Shown here: positions 8,861 through 17,890 of the stretch, one piece after another
Position numbering within the stretch: the first letter of the stretch is position 1
How the letters are laid out: the number at the start of each line of letters is the position of its first letter
NCBI GenBank assembly: GCA_027485675.1
Contig: JAIXQP010000007.1
Location: 310,001-374,000 of the forward strand
Direction of reading: 5' to 3'
From: Terriglobales bacterium
Lineage (GTDB): Bacteria; Acidobacteriota; Terriglobia; Bryobacterales; Bryobacteraceae
Length of the DNA stretch: 64,000 nucleotides
Notes under the pieces: model-generated
Databases searched by the model: none
Told to the model about the DNA's origin: nothing
What the model saw: the letters and a program-made list of their open reading frames with translations, nothing else
Position numbers and translations under genes: made by a program

Positions 8861-10202
8861 GCCGGAAGTCGCGGCCGGCGTACTTGTACGTCAGCTTCAG
8901 ATGATCGAGGCCCAATAGGTGCAGGATGGTCGCGTGGAGGTCGTGGAAGTGGACCTTGTTCTCGACCGAGTAGTAGCTGTAGTCGTCCGTGGCGCCGTAG
9001 GACAATCCGGCTTTGACGCCGCCCCCGGCCATCCACATGGTGAACGCTTCGGGGTTATGGTCGCGGCCGTCCGAACCCTGCGCCGTGGGCGTGCGGCCGA
9101 ACTCGCCGCCCCAGAGGACGAGCGTATCTTCCAGCAGACCGCGGGACTTGAGATCCTGCAGGAGGCCGGCGATGGGCTTATCGACCTCCGCCGCGTTTTG
9201 CGCATGGTCGCGCTTAAGATGCTCGTGCTGATCCCACTTGTAGGTGTGCGAAACCTGCACGAAGCGGACGCCTTTCTCGGAGAAGCGGCGGGCCATCAGA
9301 CACTGGCGGCCGAAGTCCTCCGTGATGGGGTTATCGAGGCCGTAGAGCTTCTTCGTCGCTTCGGACTCCTGGCCGAGGTCCTGGAGCTCCGGCGCTTCGG
9401 CCTGCATGCGGAAGGCGAGTTCGAAGGACTCGATGCGGCCTTCGAGAGCACGGTCCGGGCCGGTGAGGGCGAGCTGCTGCCGGTTGAGCTTCTGCGAGTG
9501 GTCGATCTCCTTACGCTGGATGGCGCGCGGGGTTTCCGTGTTGGTGATGAAGGGGATGCGGGCGTCGCGGGCGGGGATGCCGACCGAGCCGATGGCCGTG
9601 CCGGCGTAAGGAGCGGGCAGGAAGGCCGAGCCAAAATTGTTGGCGCCGCCGTGGCTCTGCGTGGGGCAGATGGTGAGGAAGCCCGGCATGTTCGAGTTCT
9701 CGGTGCCGAGGCCGTAGGTGATCCAGGAGCCCATGGCGGGGCGGATGAAGGTATCGGAGCCCGTGTGCAGTTCGAGCAGGGCGCCGCCGTGGCGCGAGTT
9801 TGAACCGTGCATCGACTTGATGAAGCAGAGGTCGTCCACACATTTCGTAAGTTCGGGGAAGAGGTCGCTGACCCAGGCGCCGGACTGGCCGTACTGCTTG
9901 AAGCCCCAGGGGGACTGAAGCAGATTGAAGGTTTCGCTCGAGACGACCTTGGGGCGGGCAAAGGGCAGGGGCTTGCCGTGATCGCGCTTGAGGAGGGGCT
10001 TGTAGTCGAACGTGTCGATTTGCGAGGGGCCGCCGTGCATGAACAGGAAGATCACGCGCTTGGCACGGGCTGGGAAGTGGGACGGGCGGACAGCGAGCGG
10101 GTCCGTGGCGGCGGCGCGAGCCTGTTCAAGACCGAGGAGGCCGGAGAGAGCGAGGGTGCCGAAACCGGCGGAGGCGGAATGGAGGAGTTGGCGGCGGGTC
10201 AT
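8817..10202 (-). CDS. DUF1501 domain protein (sulfatase-fold), Tat-exported
   Basis: A 461-residue protein that begins MTRRQLLHSASAGFG, a short twin-arginine-type signal followed by a hydrophobic run, so export is likely. The body matches DUF1501, an alkaline-phosphatase/sulfatase-like fold: the metal-site segments FLFMHGGPSQIDTFD (about residues 53-67), VSHTYKWDQHEH and LWGGEFGRTPTAQGSDGRDH are all present. Genes of this family almost always sit beside a PSD1/DUF1549/DUF1553 cytochrome gene, and here the partner lies 5 bases upstream in the same operon. Family members are abundant in Planctomycetes and Acidobacteria; the biochemical role is not established, although breakdown of complex or sulfated polysaccharides has been proposed. 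Confidence 0.92.
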   Translation of the reverse strand: MTRRQLLHSASAGFGTLALSGLLGLEQARAAATDPLAVRPSHFPARAKRVIFLFMHGGPSQIDTFDYKPLLKRDHGKPLPFARPKVVSSETFNLLQSPWGFKQYGQSGAWVSDLFPELTKCVDDLCFIKSMHGSNSRHGGALLELHTGSDTFIRPAMGSWITYGLGTENSNMPGFLTICPTQSHGGANNFGSAFLPAPYAGTAIGSVGIPARDARIPFITNTETPRAIQRKEIDHSQKLNRQQLALTGPDRALEGRIESFELAFRMQAEAPELQDLGQESEATKKLYGLDNPITEDFGRQCLMARRFSEKGVRFVQVSHTYKWDQHEHLKRDHAQNAAEVDKPIAGLLQDLKSRGLLEDTLVLWGGEFGRTPTAQGSDGRDHNPEAFTMWMAGGGVKAGLSYGATDDYSYYSVENKVHFHDLHATILHLLGLDHLKLTYKYAGRDFRLTDVHGHVVKGILA

Positions 10203-10207
10203 GATCG

Positions 10208-13200
10208 TTAGTTCAGGTAGATGAATTCGTTGGCGGAGAGCAGGGACTTCAGGAAGCTCTGCCAGGCTTTGACGGGATCGTTGGCCCAGTCCGGCTGGAT
10301 TTGGGCGATGAAGGTTTGCGCCTGGTCGATCTCGCCGGGGGTGGGCGGGCGGGAGAGGGCACGTTCGTAGGCGAGGCGGATGCGGGCGGGGTCGTCGAGC
10401 TCCTTCTGGGCGAGGAGGAACTCGGCGAGGCGGCGCGACTGTTGGAGCATGACGGAGCTGTTCATCATGAAGAGTGCCTGAGGGGCGACGACGGTGGAGT
10501 CGCGGTCGCCGTTGGAGGAGGCGGGGTCCGGCAGGTCAAAGGCCTGGAAGACTTCGTAGAGCGAGCTGCGGAGAACGGGGACGTAGATGGCGCGGATGGG
10601 GCGGTCGTAATCGACGGTGGAGCCCTTGGCGGTGTTGGCGACGTACTGGCGGTCTTTGTAGGAGAGGATGGAGCCGCCGGGGGAGTCATGGGTGAGGGCG
10701 CCGGAGGTGGAGAGGATCGCGTCCCTGATGGCTTCGCCTTCGAGGCGGCGGCGGGGCATGCGCCACAGGAGCACGTTTTCGGGGTCGGCTTCGGCGGCCT
10801 TGGCGTTGTAGTCGCTGCTCATCTGGTACGTGGCGCTGAGCATCATTTCGCGGTGCATGGCCTTGAGGGACCAGCCTTTCTCGATGAAGCGGAGGGCGAG
10901 CCAATCGAGGAGCGGCTGGTTGCTCGGCTTTTCGCCGAGGCGGCCGAAGTTGTCGACGCTGGGGACGATGCCGCGGCCGAAGTGCCAGCGCCAGAGGCGG
11001 TTGACCATGACGCGGCTGGTGAGCGGGTGATCGGGTTGGGTGAGCCACTGGGCGAGTTGGAGGCGGCCACTTTCCTGCGCGCCGATGGCGGGCGGGTTGG
11101 GCCCGGCGAGCACCTTGAGGAAGTTGCGGGGGACCTTCTGGCCGAGGGTCCAATGGCTGCCGCGCAGGTGGATGGCGAGGTCTTCAATCTGATCGCCTTC
11201 GCGGACGCCCATGGCGCGGGGGAACTCGGGGGTGGCCGCTTCGAGCGTCTTGAGTTCGGCGTCGAGGGTTTTGAGCTGCGCCTGGATGGCGGGGGCGAAG
11301 TAACGGCGTGCATCCGGCGGCGCGCGGAAGGGGCCGAACTTTTCGTGGAGGAATTCGTGCAGCGCCTTGAGGCCGGGGTCGGTGAGGTTGGGTTCGAGGG
11401 ACTGCTGGAAGAGCGTCTCGTAGCGGGCGGCGAGGGCTTCCGGGGTGGCGGGCACGGTGGGGAAGAGCTTGGCGGCGGGGGAGACCCAGGCCGAGAGCGG
11501 AGCCCCGGTGCCTTGGACCTCCCACGGGTAGAGGACGCTGGCGGGGGCGCCGCTGGAACGATCGAAGTAGTCGACGAGTTGATCGAGGAAGCCGGGATGG
11601 ACGTTGTAGCGCGCGGCCACCTGGACGCTGGTGAGTGGGGTGTGGGGCAGGGTGTGCCGGGCGATCAGGAGTTCGGCGAAGTAGGGGAAGCGGCTTGCGT
11701 GTTCGAGGCGGATGGTATTGGCGCCGGCCTTGAGGGGGACAATGGCGAGATAGCTCCAGCCCGGTGTTTCGGGGGAGGCGGCGCGGTTCTGCACCGGGGG
11801 GAGGCCGCGCTTGGCCCAGACGCCGTTGACGTAGAGGTCGGCGGTGCCGGAGCCCTTCTCGAGATCGAGGATGTCGATTTGGTACTGCCCGGGGTTGCGG
11901 ACTTGGATGGTGTAGTCGGCGAAGTAAGGGCCGGTGGAGTCTTTGGGGGTATTGGCCTTGTTCTTTTCGAGGGTACGGGGGATGTTGCCCTGATCAAAGG
12001 AGGAGGCTGCGCGGGTGATCGCCGAGGGGACGCTTTCGAGCGGGGCGATCTGAATCTGAGAGTCGCGCTGGAGATGGGCGGCGGCGCGCAGATAGGCGCC
12101 GACCTGGCGGCGGGCCAGATTAGCAAGCCGGTCGTTCTCCTGTTTGGTGAGGGTGCCGATCTGTTTGCGTTTCGCTTCGACCTTGGCTTCGTGGGCGGCG
12201 AGGCGGTCGCGGTCGGCTTTGGGGGCGAGGACGTACTCGTGCCACTTGGCGACAACCTTGAAGTTCTCCATGGTTTTCGAGGATTTGAAGATACCGGCGA
12301 GGGAGTAATAGTCGGCGTGGGAGATGGGATCGAACTTATGGTCGTGGCAGCGGGCGCAGCCGACGGTGAGGCCGAGGAAGGCGCGGGCGGTGGTATCGAG
12401 TTGCTCGTCGACGATGTCCATTTGCATCTTCATGGGGTCGTCTTCGGCGAGCATTTTGGCGCCGAGGGAGAGGAAGCCGGTGGCGGTCCAACGCTCGAAG
12501 GTGGTGGGGAGATCGTCGGTGGCGGGGAGGAGATCGCCGGCGAGTTGCTCGGTGAGGAACTGGTTGTAGGGCTTGTCTTTGTTGAGCGCGGCGATAACGT
12601 AGTCGCGGTAGCGGAAGGCGTTTTTGTAGACGAGGTTTTCGTCGAGGCCGTTCGAATCGGCGTAGCGGGCGACGTCGAGCCAGTGGCGGGCCCAGCGTTC
12701 GCCGTAGCGGGGGGAGGCGAGGAGGCGGTCGATGACTTTAGCAAAGGCATCGGGCGAGTTGTCCGCGAGGAAGGCCTGGACTTCGGCGGGGGTGGGCGGG
12801 AGACCGGTGAGATCGTAGGTGGCGCGGCGGAGGAGAGTGCGCTTGTCGGCCGGGGGAGCCGGGGAGAGGCCCTTCGCTTCGAGGGCGGCGAGGAGGAACT
12901 GATCGATGGGGGAGCGGGACCAGGCGGTGTTCTTCACCATGGGGGGCAGAGGCGCGCGGGGGGGCACGAAGGCCCAGTATTTCTGCGGGGTGGCGGGAGC
13001 GGAGGACACGGCGGCGTTGCCCCACGGCGCGCCCATTTGGATCCACTGGGCGAAGAGGGCGGCGTCGGCATCCTTCATCTTGGGTCCGGGCGGCATTTTC
13101 AGGGGGCCGGCCGTGTGGCGGATTACCTTGAGCAGCAGGCTATCGGCGGGGTTTCCGGGAATGAGAGTAGGACCGCGAGAGCCGCCTTGGAGGGTGAACT

Positions 13201-13384
13201 CGCGGGAGTCCAACCGGAGGCCGCCCATGATGGGCTGGCTGGCGGCCGAGTGGCAACTGAGGCATTGGGCGACAAGCAGGGGGCGGATGTTTTTCTCAAA
13301 GAAAGCGGGCCCATCTTCGACTTGAGCAGAGAGCGGCAGCGACGTCAGGCCGAGGGCCAGCGCGAGGAAACACCAGCGGAACAT
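10208..13384 (-). CDS. PSD1 and planctomycete-type cytochrome c domain protein (DUF1549/DUF1553)
   Basis: A 1058-residue secreted protein with an N-terminal signal (MFRWCFLALALGLTSLPLSA). A haem-binding CLSCH motif at residues 41-45 lies in the PSCyt1-type cytochrome domain. DUF1549 follows (SPIDQFLLAALEAKGLSP onward, with a second CARCH motif in GCARCHDHKFDP), then a middle beta-rich carbohydrate-binding-like region around residues 480-600, then DUF1553 (VNRLWRWHFGRGIVPSVDNF). Motif order and length are typical. Together with DUF1501 it forms a two-gene operon, read in the order PSD1 then DUF1501. The pair probably acts in the periplasm or at the surface; a redox role for the haem is inferred from the motif, and the substrate is unknown. 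Confidence 0.93.
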   Translation of the reverse strand: MFRWCFLALALGLTSLPLSAQVEDGPAFFEKNIRPLLVAQCLSCHSAASQPIMGGLRLDSREFTLQGGSRGPTLIPGNPADSLLLKVIRHTAGPLKMPPGPKMKDADAALFAQWIQMGAPWGNAAVSSAPATPQKYWAFVPPRAPLPPMVKNTAWSRSPIDQFLLAALEAKGLSPAPPADKRTLLRRATYDLTGLPPTPAEVQAFLADNSPDAFAKVIDRLLASPRYGERWARHWLDVARYADSNGLDENLVYKNAFRYRDYVIAALNKDKPYNQFLTEQLAGDLLPATDDLPTTFERWTATGFLSLGAKMLAEDDPMKMQMDIVDEQLDTTARAFLGLTVGCARCHDHKFDPISHADYYSLAGIFKSSKTMENFKVVAKWHEYVLAPKADRDRLAAHEAKVEAKRKQIGTLTKQENDRLANLARRQVGAYLRAAAHLQRDSQIQIAPLESVPSAITRAASSFDQGNIPRTLEKNKANTPKDSTGPYFADYTIQVRNPGQYQIDILDLEKGSGTADLYVNGVWAKRGLPPVQNRAASPETPGWSYLAIVPLKAGANTIRLEHASRFPYFAELLIARHTLPHTPLTSVQVAARYNVHPGFLDQLVDYFDRSSGAPASVLYPWEVQGTGAPLSAWVSPAAKLFPTVPATPEALAARYETLFQQSLEPNLTDPGLKALHEFLHEKFGPFRAPPDARRYFAPAIQAQLKTLDAELKTLEAATPEFPRAMGVREGDQIEDLAIHLRGSHWTLGQKVPRNFLKVLAGPNPPAIGAQESGRLQLAQWLTQPDHPLTSRVMVNRLWRWHFGRGIVPSVDNFGRLGEKPSNQPLLDWLALRFIEKGWSLKAMHREMMLSATYQMSSDYNAKAAEADPENVLLWRMPRRRLEGEAIRDAILSTSGALTHDSPGGSILSYKDRQYVANTAKGSTVDYDRPIRAIYVPVLRSSLYEVFQAFDLPDPASSNGDRDSTVVAPQALFMMNSSVMLQQSRRLAEFLLAQKELDDPARIRLAYERALSRPPTPGEIDQAQTFIAQIQPDWANDPVKAWQSFLKSLLSANEFIYLN

Positions 13385-13397
13385 GACTCCGATGCTA

Positions 13398-16300
13398 TCA
13401 CCGGCGTTGAACGGCGTGGGCGCCGAGGGTTTCCGCCAGCATGGCGACCGAGAGCGGTTTGGGCATGAAGGCGTTCATACCCGCGGCGAGGCACTCCTCC
13501 CGGTCGCCCGCCATGGCATGGGCCGTCATGGCGATGATCGGCAGGCGGCCGCCGCGGGCCCGATACTGGCGGGTGGCCTGGAGACCGTCGAGAACCGGCA
13601 TCTGGATATCCATGAGCAGCACGTCGAAGTCGTCTTCGCGTTCGGCGAGCAGGTCGAGCGCGGCCTGGCCATCGTTGACGAGTTCGACGTGGTGGCCGAG
13701 TTTTTCGGCCATGGCGCGGATGACGCGCCGGTTGACAGCGTTGTCTTCGGCGCCAAGAATGCGGAGGCGGCCCGCGGGAATGGAGAGCGCCGGGTGCGAG
13801 TCGAGGACGGGAGCGGGCGCCGGGGGCTGTTCGTAGCGGACGGTGAAGGTGAACCGGCTGCCGACTCCGGGGGTGCTGTCGAGAGAGATTTCGCCACCGA
13901 GCAGCCGGACCAGCTGCCGGCAAATGGTGAGCCCCAGGCCCGTGCCCCCATAGCTGCGGGAGACGGAGCCATCGAGTTGGCGAAAGGCTTCAAAGATCGC
14001 TTCCTGCTTTTCGGGAGGGATGCCGGGACCGGAGTCGGCCACCTGGAAGCGTAGAACGGGGACGTCGTCTTCGCGGGACTCCCCGCTGATTTTCAGTTTC
14101 ACGAATCCTGAGGCGGTGAATTTGATGGCGTTGCCGAGCAGGTTGAGGAGAATCTGGCGGATGCGGGTATCGTCGGCAAAGATTTCGGCGGGGACCGAAT
14201 CGTGAATCTCGCAGGTGAACGCCAGGCCCTTTTCGCTGGCCCGCACGTGCATGCTGCGGCAGACGCGCTGCGCAAGGAGCCGCGGCGAGAAGGAGACCGG
14301 GGTGAGCTCCAGACGTCCGGCTTCAATTTTCGACAGATCCAGAATGTCGTTGAGAATGGTCAGCAGGCCTTCGGCCGAATCCTTCACGATGCGGAGGTGT
14401 TCCTGGAGCTCCGGGGACTCGGCACGTTCGAGAGCCAGGCTGGTCATGCCGAGGATGCCGTTCATGGGCGTTCGGATCTCGTGGCTCATGTTGGCCAGGA
14501 ACTCGCTTTTGAAGCGGCTCGCCGCTTCGGCGCGTAGTTTTTCGGCTTCGAGTTGCGCGGTGCGCTCGGCGACGGCGCGTTCGAGTTGCAAACGGACCTG
14601 GGCGTTGCGATGGTTCCAGGACCGGGCGGTGAGAGCGGCGGCGAGGACCAGTGCCACTGCGGCGAGCCCACGGAACCAAAGCGTCTGCCACCAGGGTGTG
14701 GCGATCTCGAACGGGAGAGTGGTGACCGGCCCGGTCCAAACGCCGGCGCGGTCGGTGGCCTGCACTTCGAGCGCATGGTTGCCGGAGGGCAGGTTGGAGA
14801 CGGTCACATCCGGATTCACCGTCTCCGACCAGGGATCGTTCGGCGTGAGGCGGTAGCGATAGCGAATCCGATGCTCGCGCCCGTAGTTGGGCGTGGCGAG
14901 TTGAACGCTCAGCGAACTGGTGCCGGCCGGCGCGCGGAGTGCGGCCTGGCCGATTTGCCAGGTTTGGTCGCCGAGGCGGGCTTGGGAGATCGCCACCACC
15001 GGAACCACCGGCGTTTCGATGGAAGACTGGCGGTAGCGCGAGATGCCCCGGCTCGTGCCGATCCAGAGCGCGCCCTGCGGATCGGCGTAGATCGCCTCGG
15101 TGTTGGTGTCGTCCCAAATGAGTCCGTCGCGCTCGTCATAGTGGCTCCAGGACGAACCGTCGAAGGTATCGACGCCACGGTCGGTGCCGACCCAGAGATG
15201 GCCGCGGGAATCGTAGTGCAGGAAGTAAGCGAAGGTGGAAACGGGCCCTTGCCCGGCGTTGAAGTGGACGGCCTGCGGCGGGCCGGACGGGGGAAAGCGG
15301 AGACGCGTCAGGCCAAGGGCGGAGCCGTAGCCGATCCAGATTTCGTTCGACGGTCTGGGGCCGGCAAAGCGGGCGTCTTCGACGGCGATGGCCAAGACTT
15401 CATCATCGATCAGGCCATCTTTCTTGCCAAAGTGGCTCCACTGGCGCCCGTCCCAGCGGTAGAGCCCGCTCGAGGCTGTGAGCCAGAGGCGGCCGGCGGA
15501 GTCCTGTCGGAGGAGCCGGGCGTCGATGGGCGGCACCGGCAGGGGGACGGGAACGAGCGCGCGCCGGGCCCGGTCGATGCGGAACAAGCCGTCCGTTCCG
15601 CCGGCGGCCCAGAGCTGATCGTCACGGTCGACCAGGAGCGACTTAAAGCGGGCGAGGTTTTCCGGGATCGGAAAACGGGTGGTGCCGCGGGTGCGCGGGT
15701 CGAACTGCAGCAGCCCGTTGGGCATTAGGGCGAGCCATAACGAGCCGTCGGCGGTGCGCGCCATGGAGCGGATCAGGTCGCGGCCGGTGCTCGGTTCGAG
15801 TTGGAAATGCCATTGTTGATCCTGGAGCTGGCCGTGGTGGAGTCCGCCGCTTGTAGCCACCCACATGCGTTCCGGGCCGTCCGGAATGAAGTTCCAGATG
15901 CTGGTGGATTCCAGGCCCGAACGGTCATCAAAGTTCTCCCAGGAGTCGCGGCCAATCTGCCGCAACACGCCCACGCCGGGGACGGCCATCCACAGGCTGC
16001 CCTGGCCGTCAACGGTGGAGGAGACTTCACCCCAAACCCCTTGGGTGCGGCCGAGGATGCGGCAGGGGTTGGGGGCCGGCGTGGTGTGGCATTCGACGAG
16101 TCCGCGCCGGTCGCTGAGCAGGATGCGGCCTTGCTGATCGAGATGTAGCCGGCCTGCGCGCAAGGCCTTGATCTGCAGGCCGGGAAAGGGGTCGGTGAAG
16201 CGGGCCGCGCCCGCCGGGCGATAGCGGAGCAACTGATTGCTGCGTGCCCACAAGGCGCCATCGGGAGCGATGGTGAAGCTCTCCCATTCCGCCTCGGGCA

Positions 16301-16883
16301 GGCCGGCCTCCGGGCCGAAGCTGGTGACTCCTTGCGCGGTCTCCCGCCACAGCTTGCCCCGTTCGCCCCACCACAATGCCTGGCTGGGGACGTCATAGTA
16401 AACGCCGTCGACCGGGCCGCGGCGCCTCCAGCGGAGCGGTTGGCCCGGGCCGGACCATTGGGCGAGGCCTGCTGGGGAGGCGATGAAGACGCTGCCGTCC
16501 GGACCGGCGGCGAACGGTTGAGAGCCCGTGGCGCCGACGCGGGGGCCGAGGGCGACGGTTTCGGGCCGGAAGTTCACCATGCGGAGAACCTCCGTGCGGG
16601 TGCCGATCCAGATGGCACCGGAGGCGTCTTCAAACAGAGTTTCGATGTAGTCGCGGGTAACCGGCTGGCCCTGGGTTCGATGTTCGATAAAGGACCGGCC
16701 GTTGAAGTAGAACAGGCCGTTTTGCGTGCCGACCCAGAGGAAGCCGGCGCGATCGCGAACGAGGGCCTGGGCGCCGAGACTGTTGAGGCCTTCAGCGGCG
16801 CCGTAGTGGCGCACCGGGAGGTGCTGAGCTCTTACGCCAAAACTGGCTAGTAGCGCGATAATCCCAATCCGGAAACCGGACAT
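13398..16883 (-). CDS. hybrid sensor histidine kinase/response regulator with Reg_prop propeller and Y_Y_Y domain
   Basis: A 1161-residue sensor read from the ATG at 16883. A longer frame continues upstream but overlaps the preceding gene, so it is rejected. After a signal segment (MSGFRIGIIALLASFGVRAQ) come many periplasmic propeller repeats of the type 'GxLWxGT' (residues about 25-660), then a Y_Y_Y domain (RIRYRYRLTPNDPWSE), one membrane helix (FRGLAAVALVLAAALTA), a HisKA dimerisation box (NMSHEIRTPMNGILGM, phospho-acceptor His), a HATPase domain (NLLGNAIKFT, GTGLGLTICRQL) and a C-terminal receiver domain (LLMDIQMPVLDG). There is no DNA-binding output domain, so it signals to a separate response regulator. 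In related bacteria such systems sense polysaccharides or their breakdown products. The inducer is unknown. Confidence 0.92.
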   Translation of the reverse strand: MSGFRIGIIALLASFGVRAQHLPVRHYGAAEGLNSLGAQALVRDRAGFLWVGTQNGLFYFNGRSFIEHRTQGQPVTRDYIETLFEDASGAIWIGTRTEVLRMVNFRPETVALGPRVGATGSQPFAAGPDGSVFIASPAGLAQWSGPGQPLRWRRRGPVDGVYYDVPSQALWWGERGKLWRETAQGVTSFGPEAGLPEAEWESFTIAPDGALWARSNQLLRYRPAGAARFTDPFPGLQIKALRAGRLHLDQQGRILLSDRRGLVECHTTPAPNPCRILGRTQGVWGEVSSTVDGQGSLWMAVPGVGVLRQIGRDSWENFDDRSGLESTSIWNFIPDGPERMWVATSGGLHHGQLQDQQWHFQLEPSTGRDLIRSMARTADGSLWLALMPNGLLQFDPRTRGTTRFPIPENLARFKSLLVDRDDQLWAAGGTDGLFRIDRARRALVPVPLPVPPIDARLLRQDSAGRLWLTASSGLYRWDGRQWSHFGKKDGLIDDEVLAIAVEDARFAGPRPSNEIWIGYGSALGLTRLRFPPSGPPQAVHFNAGQGPVSTFAYFLHYDSRGHLWVGTDRGVDTFDGSSWSHYDERDGLIWDDTNTEAIYADPQGALWIGTSRGISRYRQSSIETPVVPVVAISQARLGDQTWQIGQAALRAPAGTSSLSVQLATPNYGREHRIRYRYRLTPNDPWSETVNPDVTVSNLPSGNHALEVQATDRAGVWTGPVTTLPFEIATPWWQTLWFRGLAAVALVLAAALTARSWNHRNAQVRLQLERAVAERTAQLEAEKLRAEAASRFKSEFLANMSHEIRTPMNGILGMTSLALERAESPELQEHLRIVKDSAEGLLTILNDILDLSKIEAGRLELTPVSFSPRLLAQRVCRSMHVRASEKGLAFTCEIHDSVPAEIFADDTRIRQILLNLLGNAIKFTASGFVKLKISGESREDDVPVLRFQVADSGPGIPPEKQEAIFEAFRQLDGSVSRSYGGTGLGLTICRQLVRLLGGEISLDSTPGVGSRFTFTVRYEQPPAPAPVLDSHPALSIPAGRLRILGAEDNAVNRRVIRAMAEKLGHHVELVNDGQAALDLLAEREDDFDVLLMDIQMPVLDGLQATRQYRARGGRLPIIAMTAHAMAGDREECLAAGMNAFMPKPLSVAMLAETLGAHAVQRR

Positions 16884-16891
16884 AGATCGTA

Positions 16892-16908
16892 GTATCGACA
16901 AACGATAC
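16892..16908. promoter_or_regulatory. short perfect inverted repeat between kinase and mutarotase-like gene
   Basis: GTATCG (16892-16897) and CGATAC (16903-16908) flank a 5-base ACAAA spacer, 9 bases ahead of the sensor-kinase ATG. It could be an operator or a small hairpin in the transcript leader; it may also be chance. Confidence 0.3.
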
Positions 16909-16915
16909 CCAAATG

Positions 16916-17890
16916 TTAGCTGGATTGGAACTCGATCTGTTTTCCACGGCGAGAAACGCCGGTAATCCGGGTGACCCGGGGCGGCAGCGAGCGTAAGAAC
17001 AGGGAGTAAGTTCGCTCCGCGGTCTGTCCCGCATCCAGGAAGGAAAGCAGCGGCCGCCCCAGCATCCGTCCCCGGCGGACGAGTTCCGGGTAGGGTTGGT
17101 GGAGTCCCGTGGTGCCGAACTCCAGGCCGCGGGCGGCTGGGCGCCCGTTGGCGACATCGCGCCAGAGGTTCAGCCACGGGTAGTCGCTTGTGTTCCACAG
17201 ATATCCGGCGATGAGTCCGGCGGTGGGGCTAGCGGCCGTGACCCAGCCGGTTTCGGCCTCAATGATGTAGGAGACAACGTTGGGGTTGGGATCGTTGGTG
17301 AGGTAGCGAAGATCGGCGGAGTGGGCCAAGGGCCAGGGAAGGGGATCCTGGTTGGGGGTGGCTTGGGCGAACCCGGCGCCGGCGTTGGCATCGACGAAGG
17401 TCTTTTCGTCGAGAAAGGGCGGGGCGATGGTGGGGTGTTGCACCATGTTGTAGACGCGGCCCATGGGGTTGCGGTTGGTGAGCCGTTCGCGCACGTGCAG
17501 CGTGTCGCCGACGAGTTCCAGTTCCCGTTCGAGGATGAAGTTGGCAAGCGGCAGGTGGGCGCTCATGGAGCGAGGCCCGGTGGCTTTCCAGAGCACGCGA
17601 GGGGCTTCGCCATGATAGGGCACGCCGCGGGCGGCTTCGGCCTCCGAGGGCGCGCCCCAGCGGTCGCAGCAGACGAAGTGGCCACGCAGGGGTTCGACTT
17701 TGGGGGCGACCGTTTGCACCCAATTGAAGGGATTCACAGGATTGCCGGTGAGCCGGAAATCGACGAGCGAGCCGCCGCGGAGGTCAAAGGAGACGGTGGC
17801 CTGCGGCGAGGTCAAGGTCAACAGGGCTGGACCGGCCGCCGGGGCGAGCGCGGCGGAGGCGAGCAAAGAGGCGGCGTGGCGGCGGGTCAT
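16916..17890 (-). CDS. secreted galactose-mutarotase-fold / PmoA-like hypothetical protein
   Basis: A 324-residue protein with a possible twin-arginine signal (MTRRHAASLLASAALAPAAG). The rest is beta-rich and reads like an aldose-epimerase or galactose-mutarotase-like sandwich: 'LLTLTSPQATVSFDLRGGSL' at the start of the mature part, an acidic and aromatic middle, and a conserved YNMVQHPTIAPPFLDEKT segment containing a His that could bind sugar. It overlaps the upstream SelA-like gene by 4 bases (ATGA), so the two are translationally coupled. A role in recognising or isomerising a carbohydrate in the periplasm is inference from the fold impression only. Confidence 0.6.
   Translation of the reverse strand: MTRRHAASLLASAALAPAAGPALLTLTSPQATVSFDLRGGSLVDFRLTGNPVNPFNWVQTVAPKVEPLRGHFVCCDRWGAPSEAEAARGVPYHGEAPRVLWKATGPRSMSAHLPLANFILERELELVGDTLHVRERLTNRNPMGRVYNMVQHPTIAPPFLDEKTFVDANAGAGFAQATPNQDPLPWPLAHSADLRYLTNDPNPNVVSYIIEAETGWVTAASPTAGLIAGYLWNTSDYPWLNLWRDVANGRPAARGLEFGTTGLHQPYPELVRRGRMLGRPLLSFLDAGQTAERTYSLFLRSLPPRVTRITGVSRRGKQIEFQSS

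Noticed and set aside
10301-13468. A 1055-codon plus-strand frame opposite the PSD1 gene
   Set aside because: It is Gly/Glu/Ala-rich and has no domain motifs; it is the antisense shadow of a gene with clear haem and DUF1549/DUF1553 motifs.
16884-17198. N-terminal extension of the hybrid kinase
   Set aside because: It overlaps the mutarotase-like gene and has no signal peptide; the ATG at 16883 gives a normal exported sensor.
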